Shown piece by piece: positions 51,446 through 59,931 of a stretch of 64,000 nt of DNA. Position numbers and translations under genes: made by a program. Within the stretch, counting starts at the first letter, position 1; each line of letters begins with the position of its first letter. The DNA is from Paenibacillus sp. FSL K6-1330 (lineage in GTDB: Bacteria > Bacillota > Bacilli > Paenibacillales > Paenibacillaceae). Under the pieces are notes generated by a model, which saw nothing but the letters and a program-made list of their open reading frames with translations, did no database searches and was not told where the DNA came from. The DNA lies in NCBI RefSeq assembly GCF_037976825.1, contig NZ_CP150269.1:6668501-6732500 (forward strand), written 5' to 3'.

Positions 51446-51907
51446 TCACTTACCTAATAAAGAAATAAGCATCGCTTTCATAATCCTTGCACGCAGCTCA
51501 TCCCGATAAGGAAGCTTCACATTCAGGCACTCCCTCGAAATGGCGGCCCGCATCAGGCTGGCCTCCCGCCTCGTTAAAAACCGGGATTCCTCCAGCTGGT
51601 AAATCAATCCTTCAGCCACCGTCTGATCAATCATGCTGCCAATGGTATGGTGAAGATGCTGCTGGAGTGCAGTATGCTGGGGAAGCTCGATACGCTGGAT
51701 GCGTATGTACCCGCCCCCGCCGCGCTTGCTCTCGACAAGAAAGCCCTTCTCCAGCGTGAACCGTGTACTGATCACGTAGTTGATCTGGGAAGGAACGCAA
51801 GAAAATTGCTCCGCCAGATCGTTGCGTTGAATTTCAACGGTACCCTCCGGACTTTCCTGCAGTATGCTCTTCAGGTATTGTTCGATAATATCAGAGATAT
51901 TACGCAT
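51446..51907 (-). CDS. ctsR: heat-shock repressor CtsR
   Basis: 153 residues from 'MRNISDIIEQYLKSILQESP'. Winged-helix DNA-binding part with the glycine-rich wing 'VESKRGGGGYIRIQRIEL' that senses temperature. It represses clp genes and is removed by ClpCP when McsB is active. The upstream ATG (four codons before) directly abuts GGAGG, so the ATG at 51907 is preferred. First gene of its operon, behind a CtsR box. Confidence 0.97.
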   Translation of the reverse strand: MRNISDIIEQYLKSILQESPEGTVEIQRNDLAEQFSCVPSQINYVISTRFTLEKGFLVESKRGGGGYIRIQRIELPQHTALQQHLHHTIGSMIDQTVAEGLIYQLEESRFLTRREASLMRAAISRECLNVKLPYRDELRARIMKAMLISLLGK

Positions 51908-52029
51908 TGGTCTGTTCATCCTCCACTGTTTGAAACGTTAAGACGGATAGTGATCTTACACGTCCGCACAGAGCCTTGCTTATACGTTAATTTTAACCAT
52001 AATCAAAATCAGCGAACCCTCTCGTTGAC

Positions 52030-52045
52030 TTTGACTTTCTTTGAC
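52030..52045 (-). promoter_or_regulatory. CtsR operator
   Basis: Minus strand reads GTCAAA-GAAA-GTCAAA (52030-52045), matching the CtsR heptad consensus; further GTCAA(C/A)-like half-sites flank it. It overlaps the expected transcription start of ctsR, so repression by CtsR is expected. Confidence 0.92.
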
Positions 52046-52054
52046 TTTGATCTC

Positions 52055-52082
52055 ATTATAGCACATTTTTTCATTTTGCCAA
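52055..52082 (-). promoter_or_regulatory. sigma-A promoter of ctsR operon
   Basis: Minus strand: -35 TTGGCA (52077-52082), 16-nt spacer, -10 TATAAT (52055-52060). It immediately precedes the CtsR box. Confidence 0.8.
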
Positions 52083-52184
52083 GAGGGTTCTTCTCAATTT
52101 ATCGCGGTTAGCAGTTATTCTTATTGTACCCAGTTCTTTGACCGCTTATAGCCTCTTTCCCAAGAACAATTCATTTCAGGGGCA

Positions 52185-52240
52185 ACAAAAAAGAAGCAGC
52201 CTTCATGCCGGGTGAAAACCGGTCTCAAGGCCACTTCTCC
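52185..52240 (-). terminator. terminator of the sugar-acid operon
   Basis: Imperfect stem (GAAG.GGCCTT with AAGGC..CTTC; about 52193-52236) with a GACCGG/CCGG inner pairing, followed on the minus strand by six T's (52187-52192). It lies about 30 nt after the GntR gene. The 52083-52184 stretch between it and the ctsR promoter shows nothing. Confidence 0.75.
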
Positions 52241-52268
52241 ATATCGTGCTCCTGTATCGTCTACATCT

Positions 52269-52985
52269 TCAAGCGTCATAACTGATCAAGTAGTGCTGTA
52301 ATTCCGTATTGTAATAACCGATGCTGTATTCAATGATACTGCCTGTCCCGTCATATGAGGATCTGAGCCGCTTCAGTAACGGCGCGCCTATACTTACTTC
52401 AAGCAAGGAGGCAATCTCCTCATTTGCCACGGTCGCCAGAAAACGGTCGCGGAAATTCTCCAGCGTAATTTGACTCTCCTCGATGCGGTCATACAGAGAC
52501 GGCAGTTCGGTGGAACCGAACTCTTCACCCATATCCACTTGGGATGACACATAGTGGGTGTAGTAAATGAAAGGGCTCCCGTCCAGTAAATACAAACGTT
52601 CAATAAGCAGGCACCGCTCCCCGAATTTTAAGAACAATTCGCTATCCGGCTCATTGAGCACCCATTCCGTCTTCAGGTGGCGTTTCCGAATCTGGTGTCC
52701 TTCTTCGACCAGAATCTCGGTGAACAGCTTGCCTTTGGAAAGCTTGGAGAAGGAAGTGTTCCGGGTCACAATCGTTCCTACCCCGCTCCGCTTCTCTACA
52801 TACCCTTCCTGATACAACTCCTGGATTGCATTGCGGACCGTCATTTTGCTAACGGTAAATTCCTGTTCCAGCTGCGGCTCGGAAGGAATATGGGAGCCAA
52901 GTGGATACTCCCCATGCAGAATCCGATCTTTTATGATCTTCTTGATTTGCAAGTATAACGGACCGTTCTTCCGCGTGATCGACAT
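52269..52985 (-). CDS. GntR-family regulator with UTRA domain
   Basis: 238 residues. N-terminal winged helix ('SEPQLEQEFTVSKMTVRNAI', about 34-53) and a UTRA ligand-binding domain (about 90-230; HutC subfamily) with 'IERLYLLDGSPFIYYTHYV'. Such regulators usually repress a linked catabolic operon and are released by a phosphosugar or sugar acid. It is the last gene of the operon, 8 nt after the kinase. A 12-bp palindrome upstream of the operon is a possible site. Confidence 0.93.
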   Translation of the reverse strand: MSITRKNGPLYLQIKKIIKDRILHGEYPLGSHIPSEPQLEQEFTVSKMTVRNAIQELYQEGYVEKRSGVGTIVTRNTSFSKLSKGKLFTEILVEEGHQIRKRHLKTEWVLNEPDSELFLKFGERCLLIERLYLLDGSPFIYYTHYVSSQVDMGEEFGSTELPSLYDRIEESQITLENFRDRFLATVANEEIASLLEVSIGAPLLKRLRSSYDGTGSIIEYSIGYYNTELQHYLISYDA

Positions 52986-52993
52986 GCTTCCTC

Positions 52994-54010
52994 CTACCTT
53001 TCCACGTCAGACATATGATGACTCATTGCCTGAAGCACTTCGCGTTCGCTCGCCGTCGGCGTATCCCCTGTTACGGTATGGGCAAGCATCGCCGCAGCTG
53101 CGGCAAAATCAACCGTCCGATTCGGTTCATATCCCTCCGAGATCCCGTGAATCACCCCACTGGCGTAGGCATCACCCGCGCCGATACGGTCATGGACGGA
53201 AAACGTCAAGGTTTTGGAAAAGTGAAACGCTCCATCCGTGTAGAGATAGCCTTGCAGGGAATGAGTGTTATCCCCGTTGATCTTGCGGTGGGTACCCGAC
53301 GCAACCGTAATATTATACTTCGCTGCCACCTTCGGGATCAACTCCTGCAGTTGTTCGCTCTGATCCTCCCGGGTCGTCTCCATGCCAAGGATATAGATGG
53401 CATCTTTCTCATTCATAAAAACGATATCCGCTAAAGACAGCATTTCCTCATAGTGCGGCTTGGCAAACTCGTAGCGGTCCGGCCCCCATAAAGTGGGACG
53501 ATAATTGCAATCGAACACAACGGTTCCGCCGTTTTTCTTAACTTCACGAGCCAGTGTCTTCATTTGGCCCCGTACGGTATCGTTCATGGAAAGGGTAATC
53601 CCGCAAAAATGGACCATGTCTATCTTTTCGGCAATCGCACCGAAATCGTACATGGCATCCTCCGCCGTATTAAAGCTGCTGCCCAGTCGATCCGTATAAG
53701 TTACACGTCCGGGTCTTACACCAAAGCCATTCTCCAAAAAGTACATGCCGACATATTTGCCTCCGCGGCTAATGAGTGCAGTGTCGATGCCAAGCTTGCG
53801 CAGGTAGGAAATCGCCGCTTCGCCAAGCGGGTTATCCGGCAGCGTGCTGACCAGATATCCGTTATGACCGAACCTTGCCACAGCCGAGGCGATGTTTACA
53901 CCCGTGCCGGAAAAGGAGTAATTCAGATGGCTCTCTTGAGCCAAGGAAGCATATCCCGGTACTTGAAGACGCATCATCACTTCGCCATATGCGGCAATCG
54001 TCTTAGGCAT
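52994..54010 (-). CDS. kdgK: 2-keto-3-deoxygluconate kinase-like (PfkB family)
   Basis: 338 residues from 'MPKTIAAYGEVMMRLQVPGY', ribokinase/PfkB fold. 'YSFSGTGVNIASAVARFG' is the first family signature and 'DRIGAGDAYASGVIHG' carries the catalytic Asp. Next to a KDPG-type aldolase, phosphorylation of 2-keto-3-deoxygluconate to KDPG is the likely reaction. The ATG at 54010 overlaps the aldolase stop by 8 nt; the upstream in-frame codon is TTG. Sugar specificity is inferred. Confidence 0.88.
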   Translation of the reverse strand: MPKTIAAYGEVMMRLQVPGYASLAQESHLNYSFSGTGVNIASAVARFGHNGYLVSTLPDNPLGEAAISYLRKLGIDTALISRGGKYVGMYFLENGFGVRPGRVTYTDRLGSSFNTAEDAMYDFGAIAEKIDMVHFCGITLSMNDTVRGQMKTLAREVKKNGGTVVFDCNYRPTLWGPDRYEFAKPHYEEMLSLADIVFMNEKDAIYILGMETTREDQSEQLQELIPKVAAKYNITVASGTHRKINGDNTHSLQGYLYTDGAFHFSKTLTFSVHDRIGAGDAYASGVIHGISEGYEPNRTVDFAAAAAMLAHTVTGDTPTASEREVLQAMSHHMSDVER

Positions 54011-54758
54011 ATTGATCAACCAGCGCTTTTAGCTTGAGATGCAGCTCTTGAACATCGCTAATGATCGTATCTCCACTGGCCGAGTCGATAATCGAAGAGT
54101 ACACGTGCGGGATGACCTGCTGCACTCCCGCTTCGAATGCGATGCGCACGATGGCTTCAAAATTCTCTTTATCAATCCCGCCTGTTGGTTCAAGCGCGAA
54201 TCCTTCCTCCACACATGCCTTCGCTACCGCGCGGTACTCATCCTCCAGCTCCAAGCCTTGCATCGGGAAGTACTTCAGTGCGTTACCGCCCATGTCGCGC
54301 ACAAGCGCGATGGCCGCTTTTACAGGTACGATGGCTTTGTCTGATCCAGCAGCGCTCACCGGTCCAGTTGAAATATTTACATAACCCACTTGACCTGAAG
54401 GAGACACAAGGCTGTTAATCCAGCTTTCTTTGCCATCCAGATTGGCACGTGTAGCACCAACTGCCGGGAACACCTGATTGATATGCGTGCCTGGGTAGCT
54501 CTTCACAATCTCGGCTACCACAGCAGCTTGACGGTTATCGCCAGCACCCAATCCGATCGATACCGCATCTTCGATAACGGCGCCATACTCCTTCATCGCA
54601 ATAACGGCCTCTTGCGCGTTCGGATAATTTTTGGACAATACGCCGACCACCACATGCCCTTCCGCAGCTTCAAAAATATCCTTCGCATTCTGAATGCTGC
54701 CTGCAAGTACGTTCAGTGCCGCGCGATTTCTGTAAAGACGTTTCTCCATATTTGCCAT
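54003..54758 (-). CDS. dgaF: DgaF-like 2-keto-3-deoxy-6-phosphogluconate aldolase
   Basis: 251 residues of the KDGP-aldolase-like family seen with DgaE. 'MANMEKRLYRNRAALNVL' start with AGGGGG 8-9 nt upstream (an in-frame TTG six codons before is less likely). The Schiff-base lysine is probably in 'GGNALKYFPMQG'; 'LEPTGGIDKENF' is the phosphate region. In Salmonella DgaF splits KDGP to pyruvate and glyceraldehyde-3-phosphate. Starts right after the dgaE stop. Confidence 0.88.
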   Translation of the reverse strand: MANMEKRLYRNRAALNVLAGSIQNAKDIFEAAEGHVVVGVLSKNYPNAQEAVIAMKEYGAVIEDAVSIGLGAGDNRQAAVVAEIVKSYPGTHINQVFPAVGATRANLDGKESWINSLVSPSGQVGYVNISTGPVSAAGSDKAIVPVKAAIALVRDMGGNALKYFPMQGLELEDEYRAVAKACVEEGFALEPTGGIDKENFEAIVRIAFEAGVQQVIPHVYSSIIDSASGDTIISDVQELHLKLKALVDQYA

Positions 54759-54759
54759 T

Positions 54760-55863
54760 TTAGTTTCCCCCTGCAATCTGTTGTATTCTCGTTATAATGA
54801 CTTGCAAATCATCCCCGGAAAGCGAGCGAGGATCGATATCAAAATACCCCTGGCGAACGCCGTAATCCCTGGTGTATACGGCAATATCGCCTTCGCGAAG
54901 CTGATCGTTCATGGACTTCGCACTAACCCCGGCCGCATGTTCATCGACTTTCACGCGCCCCCGGAAGATCGCCCTTCCCGCTTCGTCCTGCACAATGGTT
55001 ACCTCAATGCCCGGCAATTTCGATAAGGACTTCATTTCCTCCAGCGCCGCTTTCTCCTGCTCACTCTTATCTTCCTTCACCATATACTCGTCCAGCGCCT
55101 GAAGCAATCCAAACGTTGTTTCCTTGCCGACCTTCATACTGCGCCCAATACCATGCAGCTGCGCTTTCACCCACTCCACATATTGGCGTTTGCCGCCGAC
55201 AATGCCGGAGGTCGGGCCTTCAATTGCCTTGGATCCGCTGTATATGGCCAGGTCCCCGTATTTCACATATTTCTGGATATCCTCTTCAGCAGCAGCATCA
55301 ATGATTAGCGGAAGTCCATGCGCCTGAGCCACTTCTGCCGCTTCTTCCACCGAGATCATATTTTTCTGCACGCAGTGATGAGATTTCACGTACAAAATGG
55401 CTGCAGTACGCTCATTTATCGCTTCCGCGATATGCTCCTTACGCCCTTCGTTGGCATACCCGACTTCAACGACCTTGCCGCCTCCGAGATAAACCATCGT
55501 TTCAACAGGTGCCCCATATTGCACGTTATGTCCCTTAAACATGATAATCTCGTTCTTCGCGATTGGCTCCTGGTGTAATCGGTCACTGCGCCTGCGATTG
55601 CCTTCGGTGATGATTCCAGCGACGGAAAGAGCGATTCCGCTGGAAGCGGAATTGACAACAACCGCTGCCTCGGAACCGAGAATTCGCGCCATGTAATCGC
55701 CTGCTTTATCAACCAGATCCGCGATTTCCACGTAACTCTGCCCACCGATCCGCATCGCTTCCATGACGGTATCCGTCGGTGCCGATACGCCAAGAATACT
55801 CATGCGCCCGCTGGCATTAACTACGCGCTTCAACCCATATTTAGCATGTAATGAATGATCCAT
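54760..55863 (-). CDS. dgaE: DgaE-like PLP-dependent ammonia lyase
   Basis: 367 residues of the SelA-like fold-type I PLP family. Lys212 in 'YSGSKAIEGPTSG' is the expected PLP lysine, Asp189 in 'LPLIIDAAAEED' contacts the cofactor ring. Salmonella DgaE converts D-glucosaminate-6-phosphate to KDGP with loss of ammonia; the substrate here is inferred from neighbours. AGAGGAG lies 9 nt before the ATG, which overlaps the deacetylase stop by 23 nt. Confidence 0.9.
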   Translation of the reverse strand: MDHSLHAKYGLKRVVNASGRMSILGVSAPTDTVMEAMRIGGQSYVEIADLVDKAGDYMARILGSEAAVVVNSASSGIALSVAGIITEGNRRRSDRLHQEPIAKNEIIMFKGHNVQYGAPVETMVYLGGGKVVEVGYANEGRKEHIAEAINERTAAILYVKSHHCVQKNMISVEEAAEVAQAHGLPLIIDAAAEEDIQKYVKYGDLAIYSGSKAIEGPTSGIVGGKRQYVEWVKAQLHGIGRSMKVGKETTFGLLQALDEYMVKEDKSEQEKAALEEMKSLSKLPGIEVTIVQDEAGRAIFRGRVKVDEHAAGVSAKSMNDQLREGDIAVYTRDYGVRQGYFDIDPRSLSGDDLQVIITRIQQIAGGN

Positions 55864-56953
55864 TGACTACCACTCCTCTGGCTTCGATATATCGATCAGC
55901 GATCCGGGTCTCCCCTTCGGAATCCGTTAAACTCATAGCGCCCTGCTGCAGCGCAAACAGCGTCAGGTGAGCGGCATCGCCGACTTGGATTCGGCCAAGC
56001 TCCGGACGGCGTAGCCATCCTGCTGCATGGTCCGTTACCGCTGAGATCACCTCCTGCAAGCTGTATCCCAAATAAAGGAACTTCGTCAGGACATTAGCCA
56101 GGCTGTACACCGGGCCATTGATGCGATTCCCGCGATAGATATCAGTGCTGATCGTGTCAGGTTTAATCCCTTGGGTCTTGGCATACTCTGCCACCAAGAA
56201 CGAGAAGCTTGCCGTTCCATGGCCCACATCCAGATGAACGCCACGAGCTATCGCCTCCACCAGGGCAGGAATCGGCTTTCCGTCGGAATCAAATAAATTG
56301 TTGGCCTTCCCATTTAAATAATGAGTGATAATGTCGTCCTTCTGAAGCAATTCCAATACTTCCTCAATCGGCGGTGGCCCGGACCCGATATGTACCATTA
56401 GCGGCAACGACGTTTTTCCTGATATTTTTCTTGCAAGACGAAGCGGCTCTACCCCATTCTCCTTGACTACGCTTTTGCTGATTCTGGCCTTGAGCCCAAT
56501 GATCAGATCTGGATAGGTGCATACCGCCTTTGTTGCCTTCTCAGCATCGATCCATTCCAAACTGGACAACTCGTCGACACGCTGCAGACCGATATGGGAA
56601 ATATTCAAAAAAGCAAACACATTCGTCTTGGACCTTGCAACCTCGGCTGCCAGTTCTCCAATTGTATCCGCACCACAGCTCCCTGCGTCGATAATGGTGG
56701 CAACCCCTTGCTTTACGCCTATCTCGTCGATGGCATCTCCGTAAGGCTCCAGCTTAGCGACCGCATGGACGTGCATATCGATCCAGCCGCTGGACACATA
56801 TAGTCCCGTACCATCAAAACTGTTGGCACCGTGTGCCATGTTCGCATCCGTTATTTCGGTTATGAACCCGTTCTCCATGACAATGTCAAAAGGTTTATCC
56901 TCATGCACCGTCTTTACATTGCGTATAATAAAACGTTGTTCCAATATCTTCAT
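55841..56953 (-). CDS. amidohydrolase/deacetylase-family metallohydrolase
   Basis: 370 residues of the amidohydrolase superfamily (the EF_0837-like group usually next to DgaE/DgaF-type genes). Metal ligands: H61 and H63 ('DMHVHAVAK'), probable carboxylated K155 ('GLKARIS'), H188 ('MVHIGSG'), H211 ('ITHYLNG'), and a late Asp in 'DTISTDIYRGN'. It likely removes an acyl or amide group from the sugar-acid substrate before the lyase acts. AAGGAG lies 7 nt before the ATG. First gene of the operon. Confidence 0.88.
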   Translation of the reverse strand: MKILEQRFIIRNVKTVHEDKPFDIVMENGFITEITDANMAHGANSFDGTGLYVSSGWIDMHVHAVAKLEPYGDAIDEIGVKQGVATIIDAGSCGADTIGELAAEVARSKTNVFAFLNISHIGLQRVDELSSLEWIDAEKATKAVCTYPDLIIGLKARISKSVVKENGVEPLRLARKISGKTSLPLMVHIGSGPPPIEEVLELLQKDDIITHYLNGKANNLFDSDGKPIPALVEAIARGVHLDVGHGTASFSFLVAEYAKTQGIKPDTISTDIYRGNRINGPVYSLANVLTKFLYLGYSLQEVISAVTDHAAGWLRRPELGRIQVGDAAHLTLFALQQGAMSLTDSEGETRIADRYIEARGVVVNGSFITC

Positions 56954-57034
56954 AACTTCACTCCTTCAGCCTTGCCGGACCAGCCTTAGATCCTCTTATC
57001 CCGTCGGTTTACATTGTATAAGTTGAGTGTCGTG

Positions 57035-57040
57035 ATTATA
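57035..57040 (-). promoter_or_regulatory. possible -10 of the sugar-acid operon
   Basis: TATAAT on the minus strand with no good -35 at 16-18 nt (best GTAACG at 57058-57063), so activation or a weak promoter is suggested. It lies about 80 nt before the first gene. Confidence 0.45.
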
Positions 57041-57068
57041 GCATAGCACAGAACGTGCGTTACGTGAA

Positions 57069-57080
57069 TATAACGTTATA
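57069..57080. promoter_or_regulatory. palindrome, candidate GntR operator
   Basis: Perfect 12-bp palindrome TATAACGTTATA, about 30 nt upstream of the possible -10. HutC-type GntR proteins bind short AT-flanked palindromes, so the operon's own regulator is the first candidate. Confidence 0.5.
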
Positions 57081-57200
57081 ATGTTTAAATCCTATTTCTA
57101 TATTTATTAGAATGATGCAATGAAGGGTTGCGCTCTTGCTCAGTACCGGGTATGGGTATGGTTCTAGTTCTGTTTTCCCCGTGTTATCTCCTTCCATATG

Positions 57201-57226
57201 CAAAAAAACTGCCTTCGATAGGCAGT
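57201..57226 (-). terminator. terminator of the ABC operon
   Basis: 6-bp stem ACTGCC (57208-57213) with GGCAGT (57221-57226), 7-nt loop, followed on the minus strand by seven T's. It lies 68 nt after the last permease. Confidence 0.85.
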
Positions 57227-57293
57227 CTCTTTGTTCGTTCTATAGTCTAGACCTTCTTCATTCATCTTCCGGATTTCCAAGTACTCTTTTTTG

Positions 57294-58040
57294 TTAAACC
57301 TCAACCTTCCGGTCGATGAGGTAAACCGTTGCATACAAGATCAAGGCGGCCATGATTACTTCAAAAGCAAGTCCCCCCCATGCTAATGTATATTGCATTG
57401 TCGACACCGTAATGTCTGCTTCTTTCTCAAAAAATGAAATGTTAGCCATAGGGCCGACCCACGCTGCCTCATCTCCGAAGAGTTCTTGGCTAAGCCAGCC
57501 AAGAACATATTGCAATACGAAGAACACCAGAATGCCGATCCATGTACTGCCCTTCTTCGTGATGCTCCTGGACACGGTAATTGCAAAAAATATCGCAATC
57601 ATCAAATAGATGAATTTCCATACCATCAGCAGGGCAAACCCGACATAATACGAAACGGGAACATCAGCGAAATTGATAATTTCCCAAATGCCTGCTGAGC
57701 TCCAGTAATACCATAAATGCAGAGCCATCAGTATGCCAAGTGCCAGCAAGCTTACACATGCAAGTAAAAGTGATGAAACCACATTCCACACGGAACGTAC
57801 GGGGAGTAAACGCCGGTGATATGCCTTTATGTTATAGCCGAAGTTCTTGCCAGTGACTACAAGAAGCAGGACACTCACAGAGCCATAAGCCAGCATGCTT
57901 AAACCCAACTTTACTCCAAGCTCCCAATCTTTTATAGAGCCCGTTACGGTGATCGCTATCTGAACGATGAGAAGGATCGCGAAGGCGCCGAGCAGCGTGG
58001 TCGAGTTTCTCTTCCAGTCGTATTTGAACAGTTTCATCAT
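57294..58040 (-). CDS. ABC-2 type transporter permease
   Basis: 248 residues with about six hydrophobic helices ('TTLLGAFAILLIVQIAITV', 'SVLLLVVTGKN', 'LLLACVSLLALGILMALHLW', 'FALLMVWKFIYLMIAIFFAI', 'GILVFFVLQYVLGWL', 'MAALILYATVYLI'). No close family recognised beyond ABC-2 permease. Its start overlaps the ATPase stop by 4 nt. It likely forms an exporter with that ATPase; substrate unknown. Confidence 0.85.
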   Translation of the reverse strand: MMKLFKYDWKRNSTTLLGAFAILLIVQIAITVTGSIKDWELGVKLGLSMLAYGSVSVLLLVVTGKNFGYNIKAYHRRLLPVRSVWNVVSSLLLACVSLLALGILMALHLWYYWSSAGIWEIINFADVPVSYYVGFALLMVWKFIYLMIAIFFAITVSRSITKKGSTWIGILVFFVLQYVLGWLSQELFGDEAAWVGPMANISFFEKEADITVSTMQYTLAWGGLAFEVIMAALILYATVYLIDRKVEV

Positions 58041-58738
58041 TCCGCATACACCTCTTTAAACATCTCATCCACGCTTTTTCCGTGTTTTAGGCGGATGTTC
58101 TCAACTTCGTCATGCATCACTACTTCGCCGCCCTGAATAAAGATCACTTCATCAAATATCCGCTCAATATCCCGGACCAGATGGGTTGAAATAATAATGC
58201 TGCTATCCTCATTGTAGAATTCAACTATCGCATCCAAAATTTTGCCCCGGGCTACCGGATCCACTCCGCCAATCGGCTCATCCAGCATATACAGCTGGGC
58301 TTCACGGGACAAGGCCAGTGTTAACTGCAGGCGCTCATTCATTCCTTTGGACAAGGAACTGATGCGGTCTTGGGTCTTTAAATTCATGAATTCCAGCATG
58401 TTGCGGGCCTTCTCCACATTAAAGTCCTCATAAAAATCTTTAAAATATGCCACCGCATCCGATACCTTCATCCAAGATTCCGTCACGGGCCGGTCCGGCA
58501 TAAAGGAAACGATGGCTTTGGTTTCCAAGCCGACCGGTTTGCCATTCACGTAAGCCCCGCCCTTTGTCGGCTGCATCAACCCAGCCGCAATCTTCATGAG
58601 CGTACTCTTTCCGCTGCCATTGGTGCCCAGCAAACCAATGATTTTTCCACCGCTGATATCCAGATTGACATCCTGTAACGCTCTGCGACCACCGGCATAT
58701 GTTTTGGTCACGTTCCTTACCTGTAACAGATTCTCCAC
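58037..58738 (-). CDS. ABC transporter ATP-binding protein
   Basis: 233 residues from a GTG at 58738 ('VENLLQVRNVTKTY'), which has GGAGGTG 8 nt upstream; the frame continues nine codons to an ATG that overlaps the gntR stop. Walker A 'GTNGSGKST', signature 'LSKGM', Walker B 'LYMLDEP'. Its pairing and the YtrA-type regulator recall antibiotic or envelope-stress exporters, but the substrate is unknown. Confidence 0.9.
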   Translation of the reverse strand: MENLLQVRNVTKTYAGGRRALQDVNLDISGGKIIGLLGTNGSGKSTLMKIAAGLMQPTKGGAYVNGKPVGLETKAIVSFMPDRPVTESWMKVSDAVAYFKDFYEDFNVEKARNMLEFMNLKTQDRISSLSKGMNERLQLTLALSREAQLYMLDEPIGGVDPVARGKILDAIVEFYNEDSSIIISTHLVRDIERIFDEVIFIQGGEVVMHDEVENIRLKHGKSVDEMFKEVYAE

Positions 58739-58761
58739 CGTGATTTCACCTCCACTATGGA

Positions 58762-59127
58762 TCATGGCTGCTTCACAGCATCTTCCACGATCGATATGAT
58801 GTCCTGATCTTTAAAGCCAAGCTCCTGCATACCGCGAATAAAGCGTTCCAGCAGATCGCCGGCCATTTCTTTTTTGATTTCCATAATTTTGGACTCCTCG
58901 CTTGTCACGTATCGGCCCAATCCTCTCCGTGTCTCCACAATTCCCTCACGCTCCAATTCTTGAAAAGTTCGCTGCACCGTGTTTGGATTTATTTGAAGCT
59001 CACTCGCTAATTCTCGAACCGATGGGATTTTATCACCGGGCTGCAGTTTACCGATGATGATTTCTTTCTTTAGATACGTCATGATCTGTAAATAGATCGG
59101 CAGATTATTGTCGAATTCTATACTCAC
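58762..59127 (-). CDS. YtrA-type GntR-family regulator
   Basis: 121 residues, a short GntR protein with winged helix ('MTYLKKEIIIGKLQPGDKIP', 'PSVRELASELQINPNTVQRT') and a small C-terminal helix pair ('EEMAGDLLERFIRGMQELGF' type). This architecture is typical of regulators that sit inside ABC exporter operons. Here it is the third of five genes, which makes feedback on the whole operon plausible. Confidence 0.9.
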   Translation of the reverse strand: MSIEFDNNLPIYLQIMTYLKKEIIIGKLQPGDKIPSVRELASELQINPNTVQRTFQELEREGIVETRRGLGRYVTSEESKIMEIKKEMAGDLLERFIRGMQELGFKDQDIISIVEDAVKQP

Positions 59128-59172
59128 TGTCGGGTTGCTCCTTTCCGCCGCTCTACCTCGAACTCAGGTCCC

Positions 59173-59931
59173 TTATGCGACATCCCGTTTTTTAAACGTA
59201 ACAAAGCCTATCGCAAGAAACAAGAGGAGATATACAGCGAGCATCATCATTGAGAATGTTAAACTCATGCCTGGAATTGGGGAGCCTGCCCCTCCGCTGT
59301 ACATGGAGAGATCCACGTTCAGGAACAGCAGGTATTTAGACCAGGAGTAACGCGCAAGCAGCTGTACCACCATACTTTCCATAATGACCATGAACATGCC
59401 GATGCCGATTGCAGGACCGGTAGATCTCGTTAGAATGCCTACCATAAAGGTTAGCGTTACATAAACGATCGTATACACCAGGTTGTTCACTGCTCCAATG
59501 AGCACATCTCCAAGCGTAACGGAGCCGACATCCATACCGAACGTAATTTGACCAGTCAGCACGGCTACAGCAAACATGAAGGCCACCAGTGTTAAGATGT
59601 AAATCAATACGGCAACATATTTCGATGCCAAAATCTTGGTGCGGCTCTGTGCACGTATAAGCAGCAATTTGATCGTTCCCATGCTGTGCTCCTTCGCTAC
59701 GGCTCCGGCCGTCACAACAATGGCAAGCAAAGTCAGTACTTGCCCCATTCCCTTGGTTGTTACTGCTATCTCGGCAAATTCATAACCGGTACTGCCTCCA
59801 CCGGAAAACTTATAGAGCAAGAACGCCATGAAGATCACCATTCCGGCCAAAAGCGCATATGGAAGAAAGAAGCTGCGTTTCTTAAACATTTTGAGCCATT
59901 CATTCCAGACGAGATTTCCAAAGCTACGCAA
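59173..59931 (-). CDS. ABC-2 type transporter permease
   Basis: 252 residues with about six hydrophobic helices. 'MRSFGNLVWNEWLKMFKKRS' is the typical N-terminus of bacitracin/lantibiotic-type ABC-2 permeases. Its start overlaps the upstream ATPase stop by 8 nt, so the two proteins form one transporter. Confidence 0.9.
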   Translation of the reverse strand: MRSFGNLVWNEWLKMFKKRSFFLPYALLAGMVIFMAFLLYKFSGGGSTGYEFAEIAVTTKGMGQVLTLLAIVVTAGAVAKEHSMGTIKLLLIRAQSRTKILASKYVAVLIYILTLVAFMFAVAVLTGQITFGMDVGSVTLGDVLIGAVNNLVYTIVYVTLTFMVGILTRSTGPAIGIGMFMVIMESMVVQLLARYSWSKYLLFLNVDLSMYSGGAGSPIPGMSLTFSMMMLAVYLLLFLAIGFVTFKKRDVA

